DNA of 64,000 nucleotides. It comes from Membranipora membranacea (taxonomy: Eukaryota; Bryozoa; Gymnolaemata; Cheilostomatida; Membraniporidae). Below, one piece after another: positions 34,201-46,800 of this stretch. Within the stretch, counting starts at the first letter, position 1. Every line of letters begins with the position of its first letter. The stretch spans positions 3,844,001-3,908,000 of the forward strand of contig OU612071.1 in the NCBI GenBank assembly GCA_914767715.1, given 5' to 3'. A program made the position numbers and the translations under genes. A model generated the notes under the pieces. That model made no database searches. It saw only the letters and a list, made by a program, of their open reading frames with translations, and was not told the origin of the DNA.

Positions 34201-37200
34201 CACACAATAACACACAAGTATGGGGATAAAAATTGAGAGGAGAGCATGCTGGGTCCGTGTCAAATATCTAACCTTTCAAGTTTTGGTTATCGATCATCTT
34301 TAGTCTCTGGTTATATTACATTCTCTGACATCAAAAGGGAACAAAGGATTTTAATTTACATGTATGTAAATATTTGCTAAGAGTACATCAAATGAATAAC
34401 CTTGGCACAGACCAAGGTAACATTATTCAGTTCTAGTTTGATGCCAATACCTAGGGCGAGAAATGATTGAATCTGTTTGCGGCCCTGGGCATCCTGAACC
34501 ATGCACAGCTGCAAATGACACCCACCCATTGATCTATTACATATCAGAGACAAGAATACATGTCGCCAAATTTTGAGAAACTAAGTACAAAGATATTATA
34601 CATCTCGGCCTAGATCGGGTCTGACTTTGACGTGTTTAATATGCACTCCCCTCCCGTAAGTTACCGCCAGAACTTACCTCTCCACAGCCCGATGACTCCG
34701 TACTGAGTATAAATCTTAGCTAGAGATCGAGTCAGACCCTTACATTCGTTCTGATAACCGACGGCTATAGCTGAATTAGACTTAGCCTGCATGTGCGTCT
34801 TTATCTGAAAATTAAGAATATTAAAATTCAATATAAATTTTATAAATAATTTCAAATGAAATTATATGACAGACGAAGTCATGAGATTGATGTTTGATGT
34901 TATGTCAGGTTCAAATTCACAAAAAAAAAACATATTTGGGAAGGCCTTAAAAAGGCCGGATACTCTATGGGGTATGTTGATTATGTCATTAAATCTTCTG
35001 AGTGAAATTCACTTCAGTAATTAATCACATACACTGATTTGCTAACGTCATGTTCCAAGCTCAATTTCAGATGATCTAGATTTATGGTAACTTGATAATA
35101 ATGTTTATCACGAAGTGACCTTGAATGGGAAGTAATCACAAAGCTTTATTCAGAACTACTACACAAATCCTACAACTTCTCCCAGTCATTTCCACTTCAT
35201 GACATGACATCTAAGCTTCTTTTTGGCTTGGGTTGCTGAGAAGCTTTTTGCGGTGACATTGCTGTTTGATCACTGAGTAATACTCTTTGGTCTGATAAAG
35301 ATTTATGACTGTGACATCATGAAATAGTCTTATACCAATCTACAGAGCTATAATTTTACAGAATCCCAGACTAGACAAGAATAGAGCCTATAATTTGTCT
35401 TAGGTGTGGTTCCCATTGACATGATGTACGGGTCTTAATCGATCAAACTGCATTGTGATGTCGGCTGGTATGTGTGTACCTAAAGCATGGCCAAGAAAGT
35501 GAATGCCCTGTTAATTATAATGCTGTCACCAGCAATGTCTGATTACTTTGACAAATGGACAAGCATTACCGACACACTATTTTATTACAACTTTTATAGT
35601 GTTCAAACCGGCACTCTCACGATCAGGCCATATCTTGTAGTAGTAGTAGTAGATTACTGTAGTATTTATTATGATCTGCGGTTGATCACCCTGTTGTAGA
35701 ATGCTTGCTTACGTGACTGGTACTCAGACTGTCATGTTCAGAAGTTTAACTGATTTATGTGTAATTAATCGAGCAGACTGATAAATGGATATCTCCATGA
35801 ATTTTACACCAAGTTTGAGTATCAGGCTGTTCGAAAACTGAAGTAGCAGTTTGGCTATGTTTGGCTCAAAATCAAGCGTTGGAGGTATCGGGTTCGAAAC
35901 CCGCTGCAGTCTATTGACTTCTGGACTCAATTGACGCCCCAGGTGTGCTCCGACCTGTCTGCAAACTGAGAGCAACTTGGTCTTCGGACAGAGACATAAA
36001 CTTATGATTTTAACCCACATCGATGCCAGACATGAGGAATGCAGACTATGTCAGTAATTACATAAGTATTTCCTTGATGAAGTTACCTCACATCACATTA
36101 ATGCGATATATTATTACTCCCAAGTGTATTGTATCACTGAACAAGATGGTAATCACTGTGTTTCTTAATATGTGCACTTCTCATGAGCTCATGATTCACG
36201 TGGGTTTATTTTCCCCTTTCATTAATGCCTTAGATATGGAACATTCCTATAATTCGTGATCCAAAACAAGTTATTGGCCAACTGCCAATTGCATTGCTGA
36301 AAATCAATAATAGTCATTGATACATAAGCCTGCTTCAGGGAAGTAGCATTGAACAAGTACAATCGTAATCAATTAAATCCACATAATTCATAGTATTTTT
36401 TACACAATAATAATTATCACGCCGGCTATGCGTGTCGCCATCTACCTTAGGATTTTACAATCCTTCGCTGATCACGACCTTGGCCTTAGTAGGAGGATTG
36501 CCAAGTCAGGCGTTCCTCGGTACTGCTTGGCCTATGATATGATGTATGATAGGAGATCTCAATAATATTCTACACTGAAAGCCGCAGCTCAGCATTCAGA
36601 ATGTTTGTCCTGAGTTCTTCTGTAAAATCAATGTATCCGAAAGTTTATAACACGAGATGGCGTCAGTGTCAAGCTTTGATCTCTTACAGTCAAAACCTGA
36701 TACCGATGCGAAAGAGATAAAAATGATTTAACACTGGTACAAAAAAACAGACAGAAAAATTATTATTGTTTACGTGAAAAAACAGAGCATTAGAGTTTGG
36801 CGTAGCCTACTAATTTAGTTTACTCAACGTGTATTGGTAATTGTTGCTACGATAGATATGATGAAGTCTGATAACGTCTAGTTGAGTACACTACTGTATG
36901 CTAACTTCCAATATCACCGCAGTTAACGATTAAAAAATTGTTGTTCAGTCAGCTAGATTATTTCAATCAACAAGGCATATTCAATTTAGTTGATTTATTA
37001 AGGGACTGTGATCCTCCAATATGAAATTGGAGTCTGAACTCTCTAGATCTGATACATTCAGGCCTTGTACTTAGCACATGCGCCGGCAAAAATATCATGT
37101 TAATTGCGGTAAGAACGGAAAGTGGCATACAATAATATAATATGTACGTTAACTCAGTAAGGTAAAAGAAGATCGCTAGTGAAGTTAATGAAATGAATCA

Positions 37201-37613
37201 ACTTGAAGCCAACCTACCATGTAAATCGGGCTGCCGAAGAAGCCTCCGATCGATCCTGCCATCGCGCCACAAAGAATGCTGTTAATAAAGGGTGTCTGTC
37301 CGTTTGAGTCGCGAAACACTTTGCTGTCATTCAAGAGTTGGAAAGATCCCAAGCGGAACCCATTCATTACAAACTGGTAGGCCATTGCTGGCCGTATACC
37401 TTTCTGTAGAGCACAAACCCCCTCATGCCTGGCTACTGTGAAGAAGGCGTGAAACACATTCCTGTAATGAACTTGAAATTGTCCTTTAGCCATTAATTCA
37501 CCTTGAAGCTGCATTCTGGTTTTGACAACCTCCAAAGGATTTGTGAACACAGCAGCACCACATGTTGACACACCACCAAACAGGAACTCCATAATCTGTG
37601 GATGTTTAGGCAT
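31237..37613 (-). CDS. SLC25A35: Mitochondrial carrier of the SLC25A34/35 type, complete, six exons
   Basis: A six-helix inner mitochondrial membrane carrier whose substrate is not firmly established for this subfamily. Exons: 37218-37613, 34678-34804, 34097-34188, 33193-33331, 32119-32196 and 31237-31355. Phases close to 316 residues (309 if translation starts at the second ATG, 37592-37590, where the human protein starts). The three carrier repeats are visible: FTNPLEVVKTRMQLQGEL near residue 24, GSPIYMIKTHMQ near 127 and TPFDVVSTRLYNQ near 231. The end, FRLGPHTVLSLVFWDQ, matches the family. The donor after 33193 is GTCCGT, weaker than the others, but it is the phase that fits the next exon. 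Intron 1 is about 2.4 kb and holds a possible SINE. SLC25A34 and 35 are close paralogues, so the number is less sure than the subfamily. Confidence 0.95.
31534..31574. repeat. 41 bp perfect palindrome (20 bp arms, 1 base centre)
   Basis: GTGCACTCAGGGAGTTTGGG, one A, then its exact reverse complement. It lies in the last intron of the SLC25A35-like gene. Confidence 0.95.
33904..34044. mobile_element. Foldback MITE family A copy 3
   Basis: ACTAG then ATCAATATTGACCCAGTTTT at the left mirrors AGACTGGACCATACTTGAT then ACTAGT at the right. GGGTTTGCTCCCCTTCCACT mirrors AGTGGTGAAGGGAAGCAATT. It ends about 50 bases from the 34097-34188 exon of the carrier. Confidence 0.7.
35800..36012 (+). mobile_element. 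Possible tRNA-derived SINE in carrier intron 1
   Basis: An A-box-like TTTGGCTATGTTTGG is followed by a B box GGGTTCGAAACCC near 35888. Further on, GGTCTTCGGACAGAGACATA resembles a phrase recurring in animal SINE bodies. Borders and target-site duplication were not resolved. Confidence 0.4.
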
Positions 37614-40600
37614 ATTTGGGATGATGTTGTGTGAGGCAGTAGAATAAATTGGGTAGCAAATTAGCTAGAGATTCATCAGATAAGCAGCCAGACGATAGTA
37701 GTGGGCAACACGAACTAAAACACAAGTTTCATTCTTCACATTTGAGTGCTGAATTATAATTATTAATGACACACAAATAACCTTATTGCCAAAGTCAATG
37801 TTTTTAATAAATAAAGACATTGGTGCACGAGAGGAATAAGGGCCAATGAATGTGCACAGCAACGTGGCTGCAGGACTACAATGTTTGGTCTTGAAATATT
37901 TTCCAAGGAAGTGTGCAGTCAAGACTTCATCTGTCAGCTGGTTCGGTGACTTCAAAGTCATACAAGGTGAGCTAAAGGCATTTTGACTTCTGTGTGACTA
38001 TATCTCCTGGTGATCAACTCTCTCATTTTGAATGTAAATGATCACTTCTGGACACTTGCTTGCCTTAAATGAATTGGTATTGAAAGACAGCCACTGCAGA
38101 TAAATTACTTTGATTATTATTATAGTAATAGTGACTGAGGTTCTGTGTTTTTATACAAGAGATAATTGTCTCATAGTCATTTAGTTCACTCCCTACATGG
38201 AAGCTGCTAAACAAGACAATACTTTGAAAGTGGCAGTGCTTGATTTACTTTGGCTTTTAAATAATAATGAGGATTTCAAAGGTGAGTCAAAGTGTCACAG
38301 AAAGTGCCACTGCCCACTCACAGTCACCGTCTGTCACTGTGTGTTTGGTCCTTGGTGAGCCTGTCTTTACAATATTAGTATGATAAGCAAAATTTTTACA
38401 CTTTCCTTTCACTCAGATAGGTGTGTAGGCCTCATCCAGTTAGCACCATGTGCGTTATTATTGGGATGTTGAACAATATCTCAGCGGTTGTAGATTTACA
38501 GCACCATGCTTTCTTCTCAACAATTAAACTAGATGATTCAGAGCAATGGGCACAGGGACTCTTCAAGATTTCAGCTGAGCTAATGCACAGAACACTATGA
38601 AATTGAGTAGCGGACAACCAAAGTCCACCAAAACCTAGTATTAGTTGATTTAGTTTCGCATTTCGATCAACATGCGCTTGATTGGGGAATGTTTGTCCAG
38701 TATGCAAAATGAGTGATTGTACCAATACATTATTTGAAGGTGTTTTTCTTTCATATCGGAACACCTGAATGTTATTAAATAAAGGCTTGTATGAACTGGC
38801 TATATATTCACTCCTGGGTTGGTCTTGCGGACTAAGTTGCAGATCCACAGCTCATTGGGGAGCATAGTTAGATTTACTGTACCAGCTCCACACACCCTTT
38901 CATGTTTATAGATTCATCTAAGCCTGGTCTTAGTTTGGACTAAAATTAAAAAAAATTCCTTCAACTGTGTTGCTTGCAGGGCCTATTCTGATCGTAATCT
39001 ACAATTTATGCAAGTTGTTGGTCCTGTTACAAATCTGCTTGGCTAAGGAATTTTAATAAAGTGAAAACAGGCGTATTCATTATTAAATGGGTGATGCATT
39101 GATAGCAGCTAGCTCATCTACCACGTTTGTCTCCATTAATTTGCCTAATATCTTTTGGATCTCATTATATTCCATCGGACTTAACAAATAATTCTAAAGT
39201 TAATTTCCTTCACTTAAGATGCATGAGCAAGGCAAAGTTTTACTATCTTGGCCGTGAAGTTCAATAGAATGGTACATTTGTACCAATATATGATATATAT
39301 GAGCAGTAAACAATAAAATTAGGGTAAAGTCAGCGCGCAAAAGCATAACTTAAAGCAACCGCATCAACTTGCATGGCGATAGGAGGTGGAATGTAGATTT
39401 GATTCTTGAGAGGACGGTTCAGTCACCTATTAGGTGATTAGATGTTGATATTTACTAAGGCATACCATTGATAGTAGCTAGGGTTGAGCTATGGCGTTGT
39501 TATTTGAACAGCATGTTTGGAATTTGGGTCTGCGCACACTGGGAGTGTTTGGAAACTACGTTTGATGAATGAAATTACATGTTTTGATTATGAAGCTAAT
39601 ATTTGCCCAAGGCTTGCTTAACATGAAGGGATTTGATAAGATCCAAACACACAACAGATTACGCACATAGGCCCCGCTCCATACTTTTATATTATGCCGG
39701 CTGATCATACCAACTGAACTGTAGATCTCTTTCCAACCAAGTACTGCTTCACCTAGTCTGGAATGGCAAGTTAGGTGTGAAGCAACTTCTGGTCTTATTG
39801 TCATGTGGGTGGCATTACTAAAATGTATTTTCGTAATTTTATTTAACCTTTGGAAACTGTTGCCATTGTGCAATGGGTATCTGCAAAATGTCGCTACTGT
39901 AACTCAAATCTTTCAACGCAATGTTTTGGACACCCATGCAAACAGGTCTATTCTTCAAGGATGAAAATAGTCACAGGTTAAAATTCATTATTGATTAATT
40001 TTGATTTTTGCAAACTTGTATCAGTTTTTATTCTGAAACAAGGCAACTTGAAATTGAATCGATAGCAATCTAACCTAGCTTATATACTAGTATACTTTTC
40101 AAAACCAGCAAATAAACCTAACTTTAGTTCACTCATGAAAACCAAACTTAAATCTTGTGAAAAGTTACATCGCATGGGGTTTTTAGCTTTGTTAGAAGCA
40201 GTCTATTTTGAGCTCACAAAGACTGTATTTACCTGTTTCAATTCATTAATAATTAGTGCAGTGGAATCTGATGTTATACTTGTTCACATGTTCAAAAGAT
40301 CTTTTGTCTTCAGTTAAGCTATTGAATTTAGAAACCTCACCAATTAATTTTGTGGGATAACTTTCATTCAACTGTCTATTAGTTGTGAACATTATAAGGT
40401 GTCTTGTTGCATCTTAGCCTCAATAATTCTACCCGATAAAGGGGTTCCCTTAAGCGCTCCTCTCAAAATGTGTTCTTTCTGAGGATATAGATCTATTTGA
40501 TAGTCAGGATGGGATGTTTTGTGGTGGCAACATAAGTTTTGGAGAGAGCTAATCCTCGCATAGCATCACAAGCTGTGACTAAGCAGCAGAGAATTTTCCC

Positions 40601-40885
40601 TGGTCTAAGCAGCTTGTTAATGTTAGTCATTGAAAGCTGTCAGCAGCTGAGGAGTATCGACAGGATTATCATACAGATACTACTCACACCTTTTCTGTGA
40701 CCTATCAAAGTCTTATCACCTCACCCATAGTCAGCGTTGGAACAGCTAGGATTATAACACTAATATCTCAGAGTTGTCAACAAGCAGTAGCCGATAATTA
40801 CAATCAACTGCTGGGTGACCTCGACATTACAATGAGGGTTGTTATGCAGGTGTTAGATTCTAGTTTCATTTACAGGAACATCGTA
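37614..40885. other. Intergenic between the divergent SLC25A35-like and ARMC9 genes
   Basis: 3.3 kb between two divergently oriented start codons, so it must hold both promoters. No CpG-rich block, core promoter element or additional gene can be named. TTTACAG just before 40875 looks like an acceptor, suggesting ARMC9 has a non-coding 5' exon upstream. Confidence 0.5.
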
Positions 40886-43800
40886 ATGCCGTCTGGATCT
40901 ACTGCACACCGTGGAGATGGAGATCACGCTGCTGGCGGTGGCAGCGTGGAGGCAGAGCTCAACGGCTGTATCAAAGAGGTATGTGTATAGTTTAAGAAGA
41001 TTCAGTTTAAATGTCAAAACTTCCCATGCTTCCTACTTATTTTAGTGCTCGAACTCTACCAGGTTGCTAGTGATGGCATTCCATTATCAAACACAGTCAG
41101 ATGGTGGGATGTAGTTGATGATTGAATGCCGCAAACAGCGATCCATGCATAGTTTGAACACATTGAGTAGCTTCCTACTGGCGTCTATGTACAAATGTCC
41201 AAAGTTCAATTGAATTTTGGGCATGCTGAAAGGTAGAAGGCCATTCCTGGTGTTGTAATTCACATTCTGCTTCCCAATTCCATAAAAAAATGAAATGAGG
41301 GAACAAGCTTTTCCGTTCAGGCTGCTGGTGTTGCACTGGAAAGAATGTAGAATATCAAGTTGCAAAAAGTTGATACTATGCAGTGTGCATTGTTATCCGG
41401 GCCTCAGTTTTCATTTTGAAAGAAATTAATGTTTTTAGAGTTTGTCTGCAGCTAAGTGTGGGTCAAGTTATTGTTTAGAGTAGGTGGTCTGGGTAATAAC
41501 TGAGAGTAGTTTTTGTACAGTGAAATAGAGGTTTTGTCTTGGTATAAATCACAGCCATTGTTGTGGTTAATTAAGTTTTAAACTTTTTTGAAAAGAAATA
41601 CAAGACTGAAAAGTATTGTGTTGATGTAATTAAGACTGCTGAACTGTGCGCACAGCAGACCTGCCCTTACTCATGTGTTTGTGATATGGGAAGCAGGCTA
41701 ATTCCCTTCTAAAACCCACCAAAAAGATTAAAATTGTGATTCTTTTCACATTTCAATCTACAAACACCCTCTTTTGAGTGCTCATGCCTGATATTCACAT
41801 GATTGCCCTTACAATTCAGCAATCTTCTCATCCACTGTATGGCAGGTCTGACTAACTGTTGGGCCTGGTGGGCTGCATTGGTGTTTTAATTTGTTTGCTC
41901 TGATTTTTGAGATAATGTCCTGTGCTAGCTCTGCTATCAGGTTACCATATAAAGTGCCCTTGTTTTGCCCTTGTTTAGCAGTCAATGACTTTTAGATTTC
42001 GCAATGGATATCGAGACCTTTAATTTGCTTGGTGTTAATTTCACACCGTAGGGCAAACAAGATGTGTGGGTTGATTCATGAGACTCTTTGTGTGATCCTT
42101 TGAGAGGAGGAATGTGCAATGTTTACTACTGAATGATGTAAAAAGCCATCCCAACACCCACTCTGGAATCTCAGCTGTTTTCTCATCAATGGACAGCAAA
42201 CACCAAAAAAATAGCTTGGCTACGGCTCTGATGTCAACTTAGATACGATTTAACATTGTAACATTGTGAGTGTCAATAAAAAAAGACTCACATATACTTA
42301 TAGTCTCGCTACCCCGTGATACCGTGTGAAAAACTTTTATGTTACGAGGTTTTTTCCCGGTATCAGTACGGGTCTACGGACTGTATCCTAATATGGCTCG
42401 GGGGCATTTGAGGTCGGACGCTTTCCCTGACACCACCGGAATAAAACATTGGACCTCTCGATTGAAAGACCCATGCCCTGAACCCATTGCACCACTGCTA
42501 CAGTGAAAGTGTAAACAAGCTTTTGAAATTGAAACAGTAAACCTGACTAAATCTGTGATGTTGAAATGATTTGCTTCTATTAATTGGTTCAGCCTCACCC
42601 TCAAACATGAAGGATAAAGTGATTTAGTTGACTTAAAGCCTAATTCTTGTTTGAATTGGTAAACAGCTTTCAGAAGGAACTTTTGCAGAAACTTAAAGCT
42701 AGTGCCTTTTGTAGGACACCGTTGTAAATGTCAATCCGGATACATATATGGGTCTCATATGTGGCGAGATTCGAATAGAACACATAACCTATTTCGGATT
42801 ATGCTTATATAAGATGAATCACACCTGAGGGTACATTTTTAACATCAGCTCTGACATTCAAAAGTTATTTTTAGGAGCATCGGTTCCATTCAGCTTGATT
42901 GTGAATAGCGGCTGCATTAATGTTGCAAATTTTACCATGTCAACCTACTGCCACAAACTCAGAGAACTGTGCCTAAACTCAATTACAAAGAACTCTAATA
43001 CATTTAACCTTGTTTCTCTCTGTTCTCTAGTATCTGGAGGTGAAGAAGTTGAATGACACTGTAGACACTTTCGTGGATGAATGTCAGAGATACGGCCTCA
43101 AGCTCCCAGATGGTGGAAGGGGTGGAAGCGCCAACCCTAAATATGTGACCATACATGTAAGTTCAGGCTTTCAGGTTTTTGTCATATTTGTCTGATCAAA
43201 TTATCCTCCAAGGCATAAACTAAAACTAGCTCTTTAAAGACAATTTTTAACATGCATTCATGTATACAAACCTTGATTAACTCAGTTTTCAAAGTTTACC
43301 AGATCTAATAACTGACTGTACGGCTCAATGTGAGAACGGCCTTGTCTCTACAAAATATCCTACCCCGAGAAGTCGGAAGGGCACACGAGAGGCCGAGAAA
43401 ATAAGACAGGAACTGGGATCTGGTAACCTGAAACCCGCATCACTACAATAAACTAACCTTGGTTCCTGATATCATTCATTCCACACATAATTGAGCTCTG
43501 CCCCAAATCAATTAGCCTATGAACCTCAAGCTAACATTACCTTCTGATTCACAGGGAGAGATGATGAGACTCTACCAGCAGGGATCTTTTATGGAGTTCT
43601 TCCAGCTGTGGGACGAGCATCTCTCAGAGGAAGTGAAGCGTGAAGTCTCCAGTCAGAAACTTGAGTTCAAACTTAACGTCTTCTTCGCTGTGTTTTCTCT
43701 CCTCCAGCAGAAGCGTGGGGGCAGCTTCGGTAATCAGGTTAGTAGGTGACATATTTATATATGCCTAGTAGTTATAGAAGTGCCTGTGTTGCTTTGATTT

Positions 43801-46800
43801 TCACCATTGGTATGATCATGGAGCATTTAGTCTAGAATTAGTACTAAAAACAGGATGAATACTAACTCTAAACAAGATGCTTCATGATAGATAAATTTTA
43901 TTGTAACTTTCCAGTTCGAAGTACTGTCGGTTTCAAATGAGTTGGATGGACTGCTGAGCAACTGTAAATACAATCATATAAGTTTATCTGAATATGTAAC
44001 TGGGCCATGTTGTGATTGGTTCTAATGGTACTTTTTCACATGAGGTATACTTTAGTAAACTAATTGACTCTATTTTAAATTTTGCGTCTTAGAAAATGTT
44101 CTCAAACACCTGCTTGAATTCTCACAAATTAGTCACTGATTTGAGATGAGTGTGTCGTTTATCTCTCTCGTTCTTGTTTACAGTCACCAAACACGATGCA
44201 GGAGCAGGGGATGGCTAACCTTAAGTATTATCTGGAGACTAAAGGTTCTAACATGAGTCAAACAACTGAGTTCCTACCCTTCTTTGCACTGCCCTTCATA
44301 CCAAACCCTCGTAACCACCCTTCTCTTCAGGATATATTCCAGGTTAGATCTAATGCTATGATTGAAATAGCATCATTCCTCAATCATGTCAGTGCATATA
44401 ATCAGAAATCAGAATGTTGTAAGGAGATAAACTGTTCACTAGACTACGTCCCCTCTGCAGGGTCTGTGCTGAAACTTTGGTTAGGGACATGATGTTTTTG
44501 TCGATTCAATAGTTGAGATACAAAATATAACATGTCAGGATACTTTTTGCAGAATACACAGTTGTGTTCCCAAGGACCCAGATTGATGGCTTCTTACGAT
44601 TAGTATTTGGTTGATGTCAATTCTTAACCAGCAGATACAGTAATGGGAGGTGTATTTAATGTATTAAAGTAACATAATGGTTTTTGTGTTTTTTGCAGGA
44701 CTCTTGGAGCACAGACTTGAAGGCGGAGCTTCAGAACTTCCTGTCCAATGCCCTCAGATCTTCAGCAAAGCCTCGCCTGTATGAAATCTACACAGCTGGT
44801 ACTAATGAACAAGGTACGGCTTGCACCATAGAGTAATAACGATAGTTACAATATTATACACTATGTAATAACTCTACTACTTAGTGTACTAAGTGTCTTA
44901 TCTCCTGTTTTATATTTCTATCAATCAGAGGAGCCTTGATAGTGAACAGTTTTGAGTCAGACTCCTACTCTCGTCCCTCATAACTTACCGCTGCTTCTCC
45001 TATCAACAAAGCTCAATTCTCAGAACATCGCGGCTGTCTCTTTGAACAATGGATCAGACCAAAATGATTTCTCTCTGTCATCTCCCTTGAATTGACTTTT
45101 GATCGATCAAATGTCTCATAACTTGTCTTTCGTTGTCAAATTGTGCGTTTGGACTGTCCATATCCAACATTTAAGTAAGTGTGAAGGAATCAGGTTTTTG
45201 GTATCATTCATTATTAGTATCTTCCCATCTCAACTTTGAGCGAAAAGGAGTTGAAACTGGGCCATATGCTGTTGATAAACCATACAGCAGTTTTCTAAAT
45301 TAGATGGAGACCTCTAGAATGATACCTTAAGACCTGATTCCTTCACACTCACTTTTAACCTCATCACTAAGAACAACTTTGACAGTACCAAATACCCAAA
45401 TCTATGATAAGATTATTATAATGCATCTCTATCTCTCAGGTAAGCGCCTCTCCCAGAAGCAGACACAGCAGCAGATATATGACTCTGAGAAGAGAGCCAT
45501 GCTGTTTAACAGGAAATACCAGAAGATACAGGCTGACTATCATAACCTTATCAGTATAGCCGCGGATCTCATCGACGCACTCGAGTCAGCTGTACAGGGA
45601 CATCCGGTAAGTACCCCTTACTTAATATCAATGGATCTGTTCGTTCTGAGCTATATCAAGTTTAATCCAATTGCCTGCATTCAGAGTTGCTCCCTTCCAC
45701 TGGTCACGGCCTTTGCCTGCTTTGCCTGCTTTGCCTGTGACGTGACCAGTGGATCGGGAGCAACTGTGAATACAGGTAAATAGAGCCCACTTGGTCTAAT
45801 TCAGAGGTTATTGGATGAAGGAAGTTCACGACATCTTTCATTGTTGGCTAGTCACAAGTTCACAATATCTGCAAATGTGATACTTGAACAAGTGACAAGT
45901 TCCCTTAAAAGTTAATTCAGGCTTGTACATGTGATTGAAGATGACACTCTCCCTTGTTGTGTCAGAAGTTCAGCTCAGTCTCTGAGGGACCCGGTGCTGA
46001 CCCTACCAGCAGACTGATGCCGTCTGTCGTTGACTGAAGTTCGTTGACTTTTGGTTTAATTGGCGGCCATTGACTAATAAATGGTTTATTGGAGATTCAG
46101 TCATCAATCTCAGTCAGGATGTGATGTTGAATAGTCTGCTGATTGCCTCCCATTGTGTGATCAACATTCCACTAATTAACTCTATGATGTCAGTCAGCGC
46201 AGACATTTAGTTTAGCCTGCGGAACTTACACCGAAGAGAGAAATATCATGATGGGCTCGGTGTGCACCCCTTAATGGAATTAGAGTTTAGGCTATTTGTT
46301 TGGGTGGGGGTCTTATACCGTTTCAGTGATGTCACTCGGTACAGGCTGGTGACCAATTCTATACGTGTTTACGCGTTTACCTGTTGGAGTGGCTTGGGTA
46401 CCAAAGTAGAATATTAGGGGTGTCTCGCCTAGCAGCCACAATCAATGAACTTTTTTTATCTGAGAAGGTAGCTGCCAAGCTCTATGAACACGTGGTTCAG
46501 AGGCTTGATCTTTGATGTTGTTTGCGTAGGTGTGTGGGTGTTTGTTAGAAAAATGCTGTTACCTAATTGACTGGATTTCGTCATTGGTTTGTGAGGCCAA
46601 GCAATTAATCTAAATATCACTGGCTGAGTAGTTTCAAAAGCAAGGCAGCCGGGAGGCATAAATAAGGATGCAAAAAACTCTTTATCTGATACATGATCGT
46701 ATGAATTACCTCCATCAAGGAGTGATGTCTCTTTTCAACATATCTAACTTCTCAGTGTTAAATGGAAGCCTTTTGTGATCAATCGCGTAACTATACTAAT

